Shown here: positions 19,648 through 28,768 of the stretch, piece by piece
Layout: the number at the start of each line of letters is the position of its first letter
How positions within the stretch are numbered: the first letter of the stretch is position 1
Notes under the pieces: generated by a model
Seen by the model: the letters and a program-made list of their open reading frames with translations, nothing else
Databases searched by the model: none
What the model was told of the DNA's origin: nothing
Position numbers and translations under genes: made by a program
Origin: Geminocystis sp. M7585_C2015_104
GTDB lineage: Bacteria > Cyanobacteriota > Cyanobacteriia > Cyanobacteriales > Cyanobacteriaceae
DNA length: 64,000 nucleotides
Direction: 5' to 3'
Assembly: GCA_015295805.1 (NCBI GenBank)
Contig: DVEF01000001.1
Coordinates: 1 to 64,000, forward strand

Positions 19648-21924
19648 ATGAAAAAAGAAAACAAAATAGCGCTGATAGGGACATACCCACCAAGAGCATG
19701 TGGAATAGCAACCTTTACGGCGGACCTAAGACAGGCATTAAGGAAAAACAATCAAAAGTCGATGGTAATAGCAATAACCAATGAGGCAGACTCCCTGGAC
19801 TACCCGGAAGAGGTAGTATTTGAAATAAAGCAAAATAGGATAGACGACTACAGGCTAGCAGCAGAATATATAAACTTTTCAGGGGTGGACCTAGTGTGCG
19901 TCCAACACGAATTTGGCATATTCGGCGGAAATTATGGGCGCTACGTGACAGAATTACTTCTAAACCTTCAAAAACCAGTAGTTACAACCCTGCATACTGT
20001 ATTACAAGAGCCGACACCAGCACTGCGAGAAACCCTACTAAGAATAGCAGATGCGTCAGAATACCTGGTAGTACTCAGCAAAAAAGCCATTGCCATCCTA
20101 AAAGAGGTATACGGCATTCCAGAAGGTAAAATCGCCATGATCCACCATGGAGTGCCGGATACAGCCTTTATAGATCCCAACTTCTACAAGGACAAATTTA
20201 AAGTAGAAGGCCGTTTCGTCATCCTCACCTTCGGTTTGATTAGCAGAAACAAAGGCATAGAATTCATGTTAGAGGCCCTACCCCCCGTGGTCAAGGCTCA
20301 CCCAGAAGTAGTATATATCATCCTTGGAGCCACGCACCCTGAAGTCAAAAGAAGAGAGGGGGAAGAATACCGTGTATGGCTTAAACGACGCGTGCGAGAA
20401 TTGAATCTGGAAAACAATGTCCTCTTCTTCGACAGATATGTAGACTTTGAACAACTCTGCGAATTCATAGGCGCCGCCGACATATATGTGACTCCCTATA
20501 GGTCAAAAGAACAAATAGTCAGTGGCACACTGGCATACGCCATTGGCATGGGTAAGGCTATCGTCTCCACTCCCTACTTCTACGCAGAAGAAATGCTGGC
20601 CGACGGCAGGGGTAGACTAGTCAACTTCCAAGATGTAGAAGCCCTTTCCAATACCCTCCTCGAACTGATAGAAGATGAAGCGGGCCGTCACAGAATGCGT
20701 AAGCTGGCCTACCAATTCGGCCGTCAGATGGTGTGGCAAAATGTAGGTAAATCCTATGCCCTCCTCTTTGACAAGATTATCTCCGGACAGAAAAAGACCA
20801 TCGCCTTGTTGCAAACTAGAGGCAAGACCGTCTTTGTGGGGGAAATGGCTGAAGCTCGTCTGGAACACATCATCCACCTCACCGATGACACGGGCATATT
20901 TCAACATGCCATCTACAGTGTTCCCGATAGACGACACGGCTACTGCACCGACGATGTAGCCCGCGCTCTTGTAGCTGTTTTGAACTACTATCAGCAATAT
21001 AAAGAGCCCCGCGCCCTCGACTTGGCCAGATGCTATCTTAGTTTTATCCACTATGCCCAGATGCCCGATGGCAGATTCCACAATTTTATGAACTATTCCA
21101 GGCAGTTTATTGACCAATGTGGCAGTGAAGACACCATTGGGCGTGCCTTGTGGGGTTTAGGCGTTACAGTCTCCACCTCCCCCGACGACAAGATGCAGAT
21201 GCTGGCAAAAAACATCTTTGAGCGCACCATCGAAACCCTTTCCCTCCAATACCCCCGTGCCATAGCCTATGCCATTTGTGGCCTGTCTAGCTTTTTGGAA
21301 AGATACGAAGGGGCCGTAGCCGTCCGTCGTCTTCTCACAGAAATGGCCGAACAATTAGCCTCCCTCTACCACTCCAGCTGCAGTGAAGACTGGCTATGGT
21401 TTGGCGATGAACTCACCTACGCCAATGCTAAACTCCCTCAGGCTATGCTTTTAGCTTATCAGGTCACTGGCGAACAATCATACAAGAAAATAGGACTCCA
21501 ATCCCTCGACTTTCTGTTAGAACAAACCTATCGCAACGGCTACTTTGACTTCATTGGCAATCAAGGCTGGTATATCCGTGGTCAACAACGAGCCATTTTT
21601 GGACAGCAACCCATCGAGGCCGGCTATACCATTGAAACCTGTTGTCTTGCTTATGAAATTACCGGAAACCCCTTCTACCTAGACATGGCCAGAGCCGCAG
21701 TAGAATGGTTTTTGGGCAGAAATCGGCTAGGGGTAAGGCTATATGACTTCACCACCGGCGCTTGTTGTGACGGCATTGACCCTCAAGGCGTTAACATGAA
21801 TCAAGGAGCGGAATCCACCATCTGTTGTCTGTTAGGGCTTCTAGCCGCCTCCCGTCAAAGGGAAAGACAAACAGACTCCACTCCCACTCCCACCACCACT
21901 GCTACCACCAGCGTCGCCTCCTAA
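19648..21924 (+). CDS. Two-domain family-4 glycosyltransferase with C-terminal alpha-helical barrel
   Basis: About 758 residues. The first half is a GT-B glycosyltransferase: IGTYPPRACGIATFTADLRQ at the start, VVTTLHTVL, MIHHGVPDTAF, FGLISRNKGIEFMLEAL and the nucleotide-sugar motif SGTLAYAIGMGKAIVSTPY. From about residue 400 (ARLEHIIHLTDDTGIFQHA) a second domain with repeated helical elements (YCTDDVARALVAVLNYY, RALWGLGV, YEITGNPFYLDMARAAVEWF) looks like an (alpha/alpha)6 barrel. Such fusions are usually annotated as mannosyltransferase-related; the substrate is unknown, probably exopolysaccharide or glycolipid. The start at 19648 is preferred over 19624 because of the AAAGGAG site. The last four bases overlap the GIY-YIG gene's end. 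Confidence 0.85.
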   Translation: MKKENKIALIGTYPPRACGIATFTADLRQALRKNNQKSMVIAITNEADSLDYPEEVVFEIKQNRIDDYRLAAEYINFSGVDLVCVQHEFGIFGGNYGRYVTELLLNLQKPVVTTLHTVLQEPTPALRETLLRIADASEYLVVLSKKAIAILKEVYGIPEGKIAMIHHGVPDTAFIDPNFYKDKFKVEGRFVILTFGLISRNKGIEFMLEALPPVVKAHPEVVYIILGATHPEVKRREGEEYRVWLKRRVRELNLENNVLFFDRYVDFEQLCEFIGAADIYVTPYRSKEQIVSGTLAYAIGMGKAIVSTPYFYAEEMLADGRGRLVNFQDVEALSNTLLELIEDEAGRHRMRKLAYQFGRQMVWQNVGKSYALLFDKIISGQKKTIALLQTRGKTVFVGEMAEARLEHIIHLTDDTGIFQHAIYSVPDRRHGYCTDDVARALVAVLNYYQQYKEPRALDLARCYLSFIHYAQMPDGRFHNFMNYSRQFIDQCGSEDTIGRALWGLGVTVSTSPDDKMQMLAKNIFERTIETLSLQYPRAIAYAICGLSSFLERYEGAVAVRRLLTEMAEQLASLYHSSCSEDWLWFGDELTYANAKLPQAMLLAYQVTGEQSYKKIGLQSLDFLLEQTYRNGYFDFIGNQGWYIRGQQRAIFGQQPIEAGYTIETCCLAYEITGNPFYLDMARAAVEWFLGRNRLGVRLYDFTTGACCDGIDPQGVNMNQGAESTICCLLGLLAASRQRERQTDSTPTPTTTATTSVAS

Positions 21925-22928
21925 TCTCCACTTCTACTACCAAACCCCCTTTTCCCCTCCTGATACTCCCTTTTTATCCTTATCATTTTTCCCCTCAGAT
22001 TCTCCTCTTCCAACTCCTCCTGAAACACACTGGGTATACAATTGCCACTATAGGGTTGAATCCTCATAGCCAGTCTTCTTGCTATTTTTTTTCGGGATTC
22101 TCCTTCCCCCCCGTCTGTTAGAAAAAACCCAAAGGGATTTCTGACGCCAAAATTATTTAACCTCCTTACCCACTCCGGCGTCATCACCCTTACCCACTCC
22201 GAAGTCAGTCTATCCCTATAAGTTTCAAATTCTTGGAAATTGATTATACTCACCTCCACCCCATAACCATTCACCAACAGTCTAGCCGCGCCACATAATG
22301 GAATATAAGGGTTTTTTGGTGTAAACCCCTCCCATTTGTGAGCATACCCCCTCCTGCTTTTGAAGATACTATTTAAAATCCCTAGGGCAACTTCCTCTCC
22401 CCCCGCAAATTTCAACAACTCATACCAGTCTACCCCTATATGCACCACCTCTAAACCCACTATCTTATTCAAAACCCACCATCTTTCCCCCCAATTTTCA
22501 CACCAAGTCAACAACTCCTTGTCATGTATCCGTGGCGACTCCCTGCCAATCACTACTAAATAATCCCCCAACGATATTATAGTCTCCCTCAACAGACTCT
22601 CACTTGGCCTTATCCTTTTCCTTTTTGCCTCCCCATCGTTTAAAGTGGGATTGTACTTAGCAATCGCCTTCCTCTCCCACTCATCTAAATCTCCCTCTCC
22701 CACCAACTGGTAGTAAATAATAAACTCCTTCTTCTTCTGAGTCATTAGTTGATATATCCGGTGATGGCTTTTCCCCTGCCAACGTTTCTTCAGATTTTTC
22801 GCCTTGCCGATATACCATACAACTTTCTTTCCATCCACCACATAGTATATCCCCGGCCATGGGGGCAGCAAATCCCTCTCTTTCAACTCCACCCTTGGCA
22901 GCCCCAATATTTCCCCATCCGCATACAT
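21921..22928 (-). CDS. GIY-YIG nuclease-domain protein
   Basis: A 335-residue protein whose N-terminal 100 residues carry a GIY-YIG fold: GIYYVVDGKKVVWYIGKAKN with the downstream Arg in LKKRWQGKSHHR and the Glu in EWERKAIAKYNPTLN that would coordinate the metal. The remaining 230 residues do not match any domain I know. GIY-YIG enzymes cut DNA in repair, homing or restriction. No intron or restriction-modification context is visible, so a cellular nuclease of unknown role is the best reading. It converges with the glycosyltransferase gene, with a four-base overlap. Confidence 0.8.
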   Translation of the reverse strand: MYADGEILGLPRVELKERDLLPPWPGIYYVVDGKKVVWYIGKAKNLKKRWQGKSHHRIYQLMTQKKKEFIIYYQLVGEGDLDEWERKAIAKYNPTLNDGEAKRKRIRPSESLLRETIISLGDYLVVIGRESPRIHDKELLTWCENWGERWWVLNKIVGLEVVHIGVDWYELLKFAGGEEVALGILNSIFKSRRGYAHKWEGFTPKNPYIPLCGAARLLVNGYGVEVSIINFQEFETYRDRLTSEWVRVMTPEWVRRLNNFGVRNPFGFFLTDGGEGESRKKIARRLAMRIQPYSGNCIPSVFQEELEEENLRGKMIRIKREYQEGKRGFGSRSGD

Positions 22929-22979
22929 TTTTACCCTTTCCTCAAACTTATCAACAACTACATTTATATCTTAGGCTCT

Positions 22980-23227
22980 TTTAGCCTTGACAAGAGAAGG
23001 GGGAGGGGGCTAGGATAGAGAGAGTAAAAGAGTGGGGCAATGTAGGGTAAATTGCTCAAACAGCTGTGCTGCAAATAATTTAAATAAGAAAGGATATCAA
23101 CAAAGGGGAAGAAAAAAAGCAAAAGGAAGCACATAAAGAGGAGCTAGTAAACGTAAAATAAAAAGGACCTATGATGATAAGCTAGGGGCATATAGAAATA
23201 GGCTCCCCAAGGAGAAAGGGAAAGGAT
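22980..23227 (+). other. Long purine-rich leader of ileS
   Basis: The 299 bases between the divergent GIY-YIG start and ileS hold no gene. From about 22990 the plus strand is strongly enriched in A and G with a few pyrimidine interruptions, ending in AAGGAGAAAGGGAAAGGAT just before the ATG at 23228. I looked for a T-box (specifier and TGG-containing antiterminator) and did not see one. It resembles the leader of the glycosyltransferase gene. Confidence 0.5.
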
Positions 23228-26119
23228 ATGGAAGAGAAGAGTTACAAAGACACAGTAAATCTGCCGAAAACAAAGTTTGAAATGCGGGCAAATGCGGCAA
23301 AGAGAGAACCAGAAATCCAAAAGTTTTGGCGGGAAAACAGAATATATGAAGAATTAGCAGCAAAAAACCCAAAAGAAGTATTCGTGTTGCATGATGGCCC
23401 CCCCTATGCCAATGGCAGCCTCCACATGGGACATGCCCTCAACAAAATCCTCAAAGATATTATCAACAAGTACAAGATCTTACAAGGATATAAAGTTCGT
23501 TATGTGCCAGGATGGGACTGTCACGGACTGCCCATAGAACTAAAAGTACTACAGGGGATGTCAGGGAAAGAAAGAGAAAGTCTAACACCCCTGGAACTGA
23601 GGAGAAAAGCAAAGGAATTCGCCCTTAAAACCCAAAAAGAACAGTCAGAAGGATTCCAACGTTATGGAGTCTGGGGCGACTGGGATAATCCCTACTTGAC
23701 CCTACAACCAGAATATGAAGCAGCACAAATAGAAGTATTCGGACAAATGGCTCTCAAGGGCTATATATACAGAGGCCTAAAACCCGTACACTGGAGTCCA
23801 AGTTCCCAAACAGCCCTCGCTGAAGCCGAATTGGAATACCCCGAAGGACATGTCTCTCGAAGCATCTATGCCACCTTCCCCCTTCTCAGGCTAAATGATA
23901 AACTTTCTCATCTATCCCCCTTCATGCCAGACTTGGCAGTGGCCATCTGGACAACCACACCCTGGACAATCCCAGGAAATCTAGCGGTGGCAGTCAATGG
24001 CGATTTGACCTATGCCGTGGTGGAAGTAGAGGGCAACTGGCAAGGGGCAAAATACCTTATCGTCGCCCTAGACCTAGTGCAAAAACTTAGAGATACCCTC
24101 GGACTACAATTAACCGTTAAAACCACCGTCAAAGGGGCAGACCTGGAATACTGTTTTTACCGTCACCCCCTCTTTGACCGGGAAAGTCCTGTAGTTATTG
24201 GCGGTGACTATATTACTACAGAATCAGGGACAGGGCTGGTACACACAGCACCAGGCCATGGCCTTGAGGACTTCATGACGGGCCAGAAGTACAATTTGCC
24301 CGTCCTATCCCCAGTAGATGAAAAGGGCTATTTTACCGAGGAAGCCGGAGAATTTGCAGGTCTGAACGTCCTAAAAGACGCTAATGGCGCCATTATCGCC
24401 GCCTTGGCCGCCAAAAACTGTCTTTTGAAGGAAGAAGACTATGTCCACAAATACCCCTATGACTGGCGTACCAAAAAACCTACCATCTTCCGCGCCACTG
24501 AACAATGGTTTGCCTCTATAGACGGTTTCCGAGAAGCAGCCCTAAAAGCCATCAAAACCGTCACCTGGATTCCTCCCCAAGGAGAAAACCGCATTACCCC
24601 CATGGTAAGTGAACGAGGTGACTGGTGTATTTCCCGTCAGAGAAGTTGGGGAGTGCCTATCCCTGTATTCTACGACGAGGAAACCAATGAACCCCTTTTA
24701 AATGAAGAAACCATTAACCATGTCCGGGACATTATAAGACAAAAAGGCTCCGATGCCTGGTGGGAATTGTCAGTGGAAGAATTGTTGCCGGAAAAATACC
24801 GCAAAAACGGCAGAAAATACCGCAAAGGCACCGATACCATGGATGTTTGGTTCGATTCCGGTACCTCCTGGGCGGCAGTAGTCAAACAACGACCAGAATT
24901 GAAATACCCCGCAGACATGTATTTAGAGGGATCTGACCAACACCGCGGCTGGTTTCAGTCTAGTCTTCTCACCAGTGTAGCAGTTAACGGCATTGCCCCC
25001 TACAAAACCGTTATAACCCATGGTTTTGTCCTGGATGAAAAGGGCAATAAAATGAGCAAATCCCTCGGCAATGTGGTAGATCCTAATGTTATCATTAACG
25101 GCGGCAAAAACCAAAAAGAACAACCTCCCTATGGGGCAGACGTTTTACGCCTCTGGGTTTCCTCCGCCGACTACTCCACCGATGTCCGCATTGGCGATAA
25201 CATCATCAAACAACTAGCCGATGTCTACCGCAAGATTCGTAACACCGCCCGCTTTCTCCTCGGCAACCTCCACGATTTTGAACCAGAAAAACACTCCGTA
25301 CCCTACGAAGAATTACCTCAGCTCGACCAATACATTCTCCACGAAACCTATAAAGTTTTTAGCGAAATCACCGATGCTTTTGAAAACTACCAGTTCTTTA
25401 AATTCTTCCAAAAAATACAGAATTACTGTGTAGTAGACCTCTCTAACTTCTACCTAGATATAGCCAAAGACCGTCTTTACATCTCCCACGCCAACTCAAA
25501 ACGCCGTCGTAGCTGTCAGACAGTAATGGCCATTATCCTAGAAAACCTCACTAAGGCCATTGCTCCTGTATTATGTCACATGGCAGAAGATATATGGCAA
25601 AATCTCCCCTACCCCAAATCCCATCTATCCGTATTTCAGGCCGGTTGGGTCAAATTAGAACCTAAATGGGTGTTAAGCCCCGTTGAGGAGGCAAAATGGA
25701 CCGATTTACGCAAAATCCGCACAGGGGTGAACAAGGTATTAGAAGAAGCCAGAAATGGCAAACTAATAGGGGCATCTCTAGAAGCCAAAATATTGATACA
25801 TGACACCACCGGCAACTGGCTGGAAACCCTCCATAGCCTCAACCCCGTCGAAGAGGTAAATGAGGGCAATAGGGTAGACGAATTACGTTATCTTCTACTT
25901 GTATCCCAGGTAGAATTAGTCACAGAACAATCCTCCCTACAAGCCAGTGAATACAAGGGCGAAATACCCCTCACTGATACCCTTTTGAAAGTGGCGGTAG
26001 TCAAGGCTGATGGGCAAAAATGCCATCGTTGTTGGAACTATTCCACCACTGTGGGCAGTTTTGAGGATGAGCCCCTAATTTGCGCCCGTTGTAAAAACGC
26101 CCTAGCTGGCAAATTCTAG
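23228..26119 (+). CDS. ileS: Isoleucyl-tRNA synthetase
   Basis: A 963-residue class I synthetase that charges tRNA-Ile. The HIGH-type motif is GPPYANGSLHMGHALNKILK (about residue 58) and the KMSKS motif is GNKMSKSLGN (about 607). The editing domain includes TTTPWTIPGN and GTGLVHTAPGHG. The tRNA-contacting C-terminus ends with a zinc ribbon, KCHRCWNY and LICARCKNAL. The length is typical of bacterial IleRS. A strong AAGGAGAAAGG ribosome binding region precedes the start. Confidence 0.98.
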   Translation: MEEKSYKDTVNLPKTKFEMRANAAKREPEIQKFWRENRIYEELAAKNPKEVFVLHDGPPYANGSLHMGHALNKILKDIINKYKILQGYKVRYVPGWDCHGLPIELKVLQGMSGKERESLTPLELRRKAKEFALKTQKEQSEGFQRYGVWGDWDNPYLTLQPEYEAAQIEVFGQMALKGYIYRGLKPVHWSPSSQTALAEAELEYPEGHVSRSIYATFPLLRLNDKLSHLSPFMPDLAVAIWTTTPWTIPGNLAVAVNGDLTYAVVEVEGNWQGAKYLIVALDLVQKLRDTLGLQLTVKTTVKGADLEYCFYRHPLFDRESPVVIGGDYITTESGTGLVHTAPGHGLEDFMTGQKYNLPVLSPVDEKGYFTEEAGEFAGLNVLKDANGAIIAALAAKNCLLKEEDYVHKYPYDWRTKKPTIFRATEQWFASIDGFREAALKAIKTVTWIPPQGENRITPMVSERGDWCISRQRSWGVPIPVFYDEETNEPLLNEETINHVRDIIRQKGSDAWWELSVEELLPEKYRKNGRKYRKGTDTMDVWFDSGTSWAAVVKQRPELKYPADMYLEGSDQHRGWFQSSLLTSVAVNGIAPYKTVITHGFVLDEKGNKMSKSLGNVVDPNVIINGGKNQKEQPPYGADVLRLWVSSADYSTDVRIGDNIIKQLADVYRKIRNTARFLLGNLHDFEPEKHSVPYEELPQLDQYILHETYKVFSEITDAFENYQFFKFFQKIQNYCVVDLSNFYLDIAKDRLYISHANSKRRRSCQTVMAIILENLTKAIAPVLCHMAEDIWQNLPYPKSHLSVFQAGWVKLEPKWVLSPVEEAKWTDLRKIRTGVNKVLEEARNGKLIGASLEAKILIHDTTGNWLETLHSLNPVEEVNEGNRVDELRYLLLVSQVELVTEQSSLQASEYKGEIPLTDTLLKVAVVKADGQKCHRCWNYSTTVGSFEDEPLICARCKNALAGKF

Positions 26120-26225
26120 CCAATTCATTCATGTCAGGTAATTGGGGGGAATTGTCCGCACCCCCCGTTGAGGATAACCTAGAAATAAGAGATAATTGAA
26201 AAACCCCCATTGATGGTGGAAAGAC

Positions 26226-27446
26226 ATGTCTGAAAGGATGCAATGGGTAAATGCCCTCTCTACTAAACCCTCCCTCGAAGAAGCAGTGGCGGAAGTGGTA
26301 GAAATAATCAAAACCCAGCTAACCTCCACCCCAGACTTAGGTATAATCTTTGCCTCTGTCACCTATGCCAATGACTACTCCCGCCTCATGCCACTGTTGC
26401 AGAAACAATTACCCATTCCCTGTGTAATCGGTTGTGGCGCCGTCGGCGTCATCGGCATGAAAAACGCCAATCAACCAGTGGAGATGGAGGGGAAATGCGG
26501 TTTAAGTCTGACAGTAGCAACTTTGAGCGGGGCAAAGGTAACTCCATTCCACATCCTCTCTGAAAATCTCCCCGATTTAGACAGTCCCCCCTCCGCCTGG
26601 TATGATTTGATAGGGGTAGACGCCCAAGAAAAACCCAATTTCATCCTCCTGGCAGAGTCCTTTTTTGCCAGTAGAATCAACGAATTGTTAGAAGGACTAG
26701 ATTACGCCTATCCCAAAACAGTGAAAATCGGAGGCCTAGCCAGCACCAGTGCCCTATTCTATTATGACGGCGGTAATTCCAAACGGCAACTCCTCACCAG
26801 GGGCGCCATCGGCGTGGCCATATCAGGGGTGGCAGTGGACGCCATTGTTGCCCAGGGTTGTCGCCCCGTAGGCCAGATTTATCAGGTCACCAAAGCCGAA
26901 AAAAATATTATCCTAGAAATGTCTGACAGCAGTGGCAATAGCGACACCGCCCTAAACTGTTTACGCCGCCTCATCGCCACCCTTTCCCCAACAGAACAAA
27001 AATTGGCAACACATTCCCTTTTCATCGGTATTGCTAAGGACGAATTCCAATTAGAATTAGGAGCAGGCGACTTTCTTATCCGTAACCTCATTGGAGTAGA
27101 ACCCAAATACGGAGCCCTTGCCCTAGGAAATAGAATTAGGCCAGGACAGAGAGTACAATTTCACCTTAGAGACGCCAAAGCCTCAGCTGACGAACTGGAA
27201 ACACTACTGGTCAACTACAGCTACCGTCAATCCTCCCACCCCTTGGGCGCACTCATGTTTTCCTGTTTGGGGCGTGGCGAAGGCTTATATAAACAACCCA
27301 ACTTCGATTCCCAGTTATTTTCCGACTATTTCCCCGGCATCCCCCTAGGCGGCTTTTTCTGTAATGGTGAGATTGGCCCCCTCGGCAGTAGTACTTTTTT
27401 GCACGGATACACCTCAGTCTTCGGCATCTTTTACCCCACACAATAA
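26226..27446 (+). CDS. FIST-domain protein (putative small-ligand sensor)
   Basis: A 406-residue protein with FIST_N (about 40-240) followed by FIST_C (about 250-395). Typical elements are CVIGCGAVGVIG, KIGGLASTSA, RGAIGVAISG and the C-terminal GALMFSCLGRGEGLY with GGFFCNGEIGPLG. FIST domains are thought to bind small molecules, perhaps amino acids, and often lie with signalling proteins. This one has no fused output domain and no obvious signalling partner beside it. A purine stretch with GGTGGAAAG precedes the ATG at short distance. Confidence 0.87.
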   Translation: MSERMQWVNALSTKPSLEEAVAEVVEIIKTQLTSTPDLGIIFASVTYANDYSRLMPLLQKQLPIPCVIGCGAVGVIGMKNANQPVEMEGKCGLSLTVATLSGAKVTPFHILSENLPDLDSPPSAWYDLIGVDAQEKPNFILLAESFFASRINELLEGLDYAYPKTVKIGGLASTSALFYYDGGNSKRQLLTRGAIGVAISGVAVDAIVAQGCRPVGQIYQVTKAEKNIILEMSDSSGNSDTALNCLRRLIATLSPTEQKLATHSLFIGIAKDEFQLELGAGDFLIRNLIGVEPKYGALALGNRIRPGQRVQFHLRDAKASADELETLLVNYSYRQSSHPLGALMFSCLGRGEGLYKQPNFDSQLFSDYFPGIPLGGFFCNGEIGPLGSSTFLHGYTSVFGIFYPTQ

Positions 27447-27477
27447 CACCCCCCTAGGCTGCCGAAGGGAAGAGGCA

Positions 27478-27669
27478 TTATGCCTTTTCCAGCCACTCAT
27501 AGATTTTGTTTAATTGTTCGATATTCACCAGGCCATATTGCCACAATACTACCGGCATCAGGCCCAAATTTTCTTCCACCGTCTTTTGTGCCATGGCAAT
27601 GGAGTCCTGAGATAGATTTATTTCCTCTTGAAGGAATTGGATGAAACGCTGATAGGTCTTGCTAGGCAT
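27478..27669 (-). CDS. DUF2949 family small protein
   Basis: A 63-residue protein, MPSKTYQRFIQFLQEEINLS to IYEWLEKA. The core WQYGLVNIEQLNKIYEWLE agrees with DUF2949, a family found mostly in cyanobacteria with no known function. The frame extends to 27699, but the ATG at 27669 is preceded by GGAGAGGAT, and family members start with this Met-x-x-x-Thr-Tyr pattern. Confidence 0.8.
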   Translation of the reverse strand: MPSKTYQRFIQFLQEEINLSQDSIAMAQKTVEENLGLMPVVLWQYGLVNIEQLNKIYEWLEKA

Positions 27670-27699
27670 ATCCTCTCCATGAACTTCAAAATAGTACAA

Positions 27700-28160
27700 G
27701 GTTTAAAAATCATAATCATAAGCACTCCTCTCCACCCGTTAATATTCTTAAATTTGTTTTAAATTTGTTTAACTTTTTCCCCCCATTCGGTGGCTTATTG
27801 TAGGAAAATTAGCCCTATTTTTCACTATTCTGTTAGAAAATTATCTTAGGGCAAAAAAAAAATTTATTTCCTAAAAAATTTCTAAAAAATCAACTGGCAA
27901 AAAAGGTTACCACCACCCGGTGGCGAGTGGACTACTATGGTTTGTCTACCCTTTTAGTTTTTGATTATGTATGTATTTTGTTGTACTAGATTTTAAGCTT
28001 TACCCCACCGACGCGGCTGGAGGATAGTCACCCAGACTCTGTTTCTTTAACAAACAGTATTGCTGAGTCAGTCACAGCCGTATGTATAGGGGTGATGGGA
28101 AAGGAGTGACCTTTTAGAACCCGGGGGGGGTATTATACATCATTATTTCCTATTTTGCCA
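27700..28160. other. Intergenic region containing a possible structured element
   Basis: About 460 bases without a gene. The first 200 are very AT-rich. Between 28011 and 28085 nested inverted repeats occur: outer CGGCTG with CAGCCG, then ACTC with GAGT, then CTGTTT with AAACAG around a seven-base loop. A poly-G run follows near 28123-28131. No known riboswitch is recognised. Confidence 0.35.
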
Positions 28161-28673
28161 TTAATTTTCAGATTGTGCAGGGGAAGATAGCATTTTTATC
28201 GTCAATTTATCTCCCCGGCGGATATTCAACTGTTGTGCCCTACCCCCCGCCAATTCAATGACGTAGTCGACAGGGGTGTCAGAGTGATAAAGAGGACAAG
28301 GTTCTCTGTAGCACGGCGGTAAGGAGTGATATATCTGGACAACAGTGCCATCAGCCACAAAAATCATATCCAGAGGGATAAGGACATTTTTCATCCAAAA
28401 AGTCACAAGACTAGCCGGTTGAAAGGGAAATAGCATCCCCCGGTTAGGAGGAAGAAAGGGGCGAAACATCAATCCCAGTTGTTGTTGTTGGGGCGTTTTT
28501 GCCACCTCCAACTCGATTTGCTTCCCCCCCACCAGCAGCATTGCCTCCACCGGCAACTTTTGCGGCATCCCTGTTATCTCCTTCTCTTGTGCATTAAGCC
28601 GGTAAGAGACACCATACCCAGTTACCCCCACCATTAGAGTAAGAAAACAAAGGAATAAAGGTGGCACTTTCAT
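28161..28673 (-). CDS. DUF192 family secreted protein
   Basis: A 170-residue protein with an N-terminal hydrophobic segment (PPLFLCFLTLMVGVTGYGVS) that could be a signal peptide or anchor. The rest is a DUF192 domain: VGGKQIELEVAKTPQQQQLGLMFR, then MLFPFQPASLVTFWMKNVLIPLDMIFV and a C-terminal VIELAGG with a beta-rich end. The FWMKN motif is diagnostic. The domain fold is known but its function is not. It diverges from the lytic transglycosylase gene, with 95 bp between starts. Confidence 0.88.
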   Translation of the reverse strand: MKVPPLFLCFLTLMVGVTGYGVSYRLNAQEKEITGMPQKLPVEAMLLVGGKQIELEVAKTPQQQQLGLMFRPFLPPNRGMLFPFQPASLVTFWMKNVLIPLDMIFVADGTVVQIYHSLPPCYREPCPLYHSDTPVDYVIELAGGRAQQLNIRRGDKLTIKMLSSPAQSEN

Positions 28674-28768
28674 GGTTATAAGAGAAAATGGTACTAATGA
28701 ATATGGATTTTCTCAGACAGTATACCAGTATTATCAAGCAATAAAACCAATCAGACACTCAGCTTACA

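Noticed and set aside
21921-22928. Homing endonuclease or restriction system for the GIY-YIG protein
   Set aside because: No intron, intein or methyltransferase is nearby and the C-terminal part has no recognised DNA-binding module.
22929-23227. T-box or other tRNA-sensing leader before ileS
   Set aside because: No specifier loop, no conserved T-box sequence and no terminator/antiterminator pair could be found.
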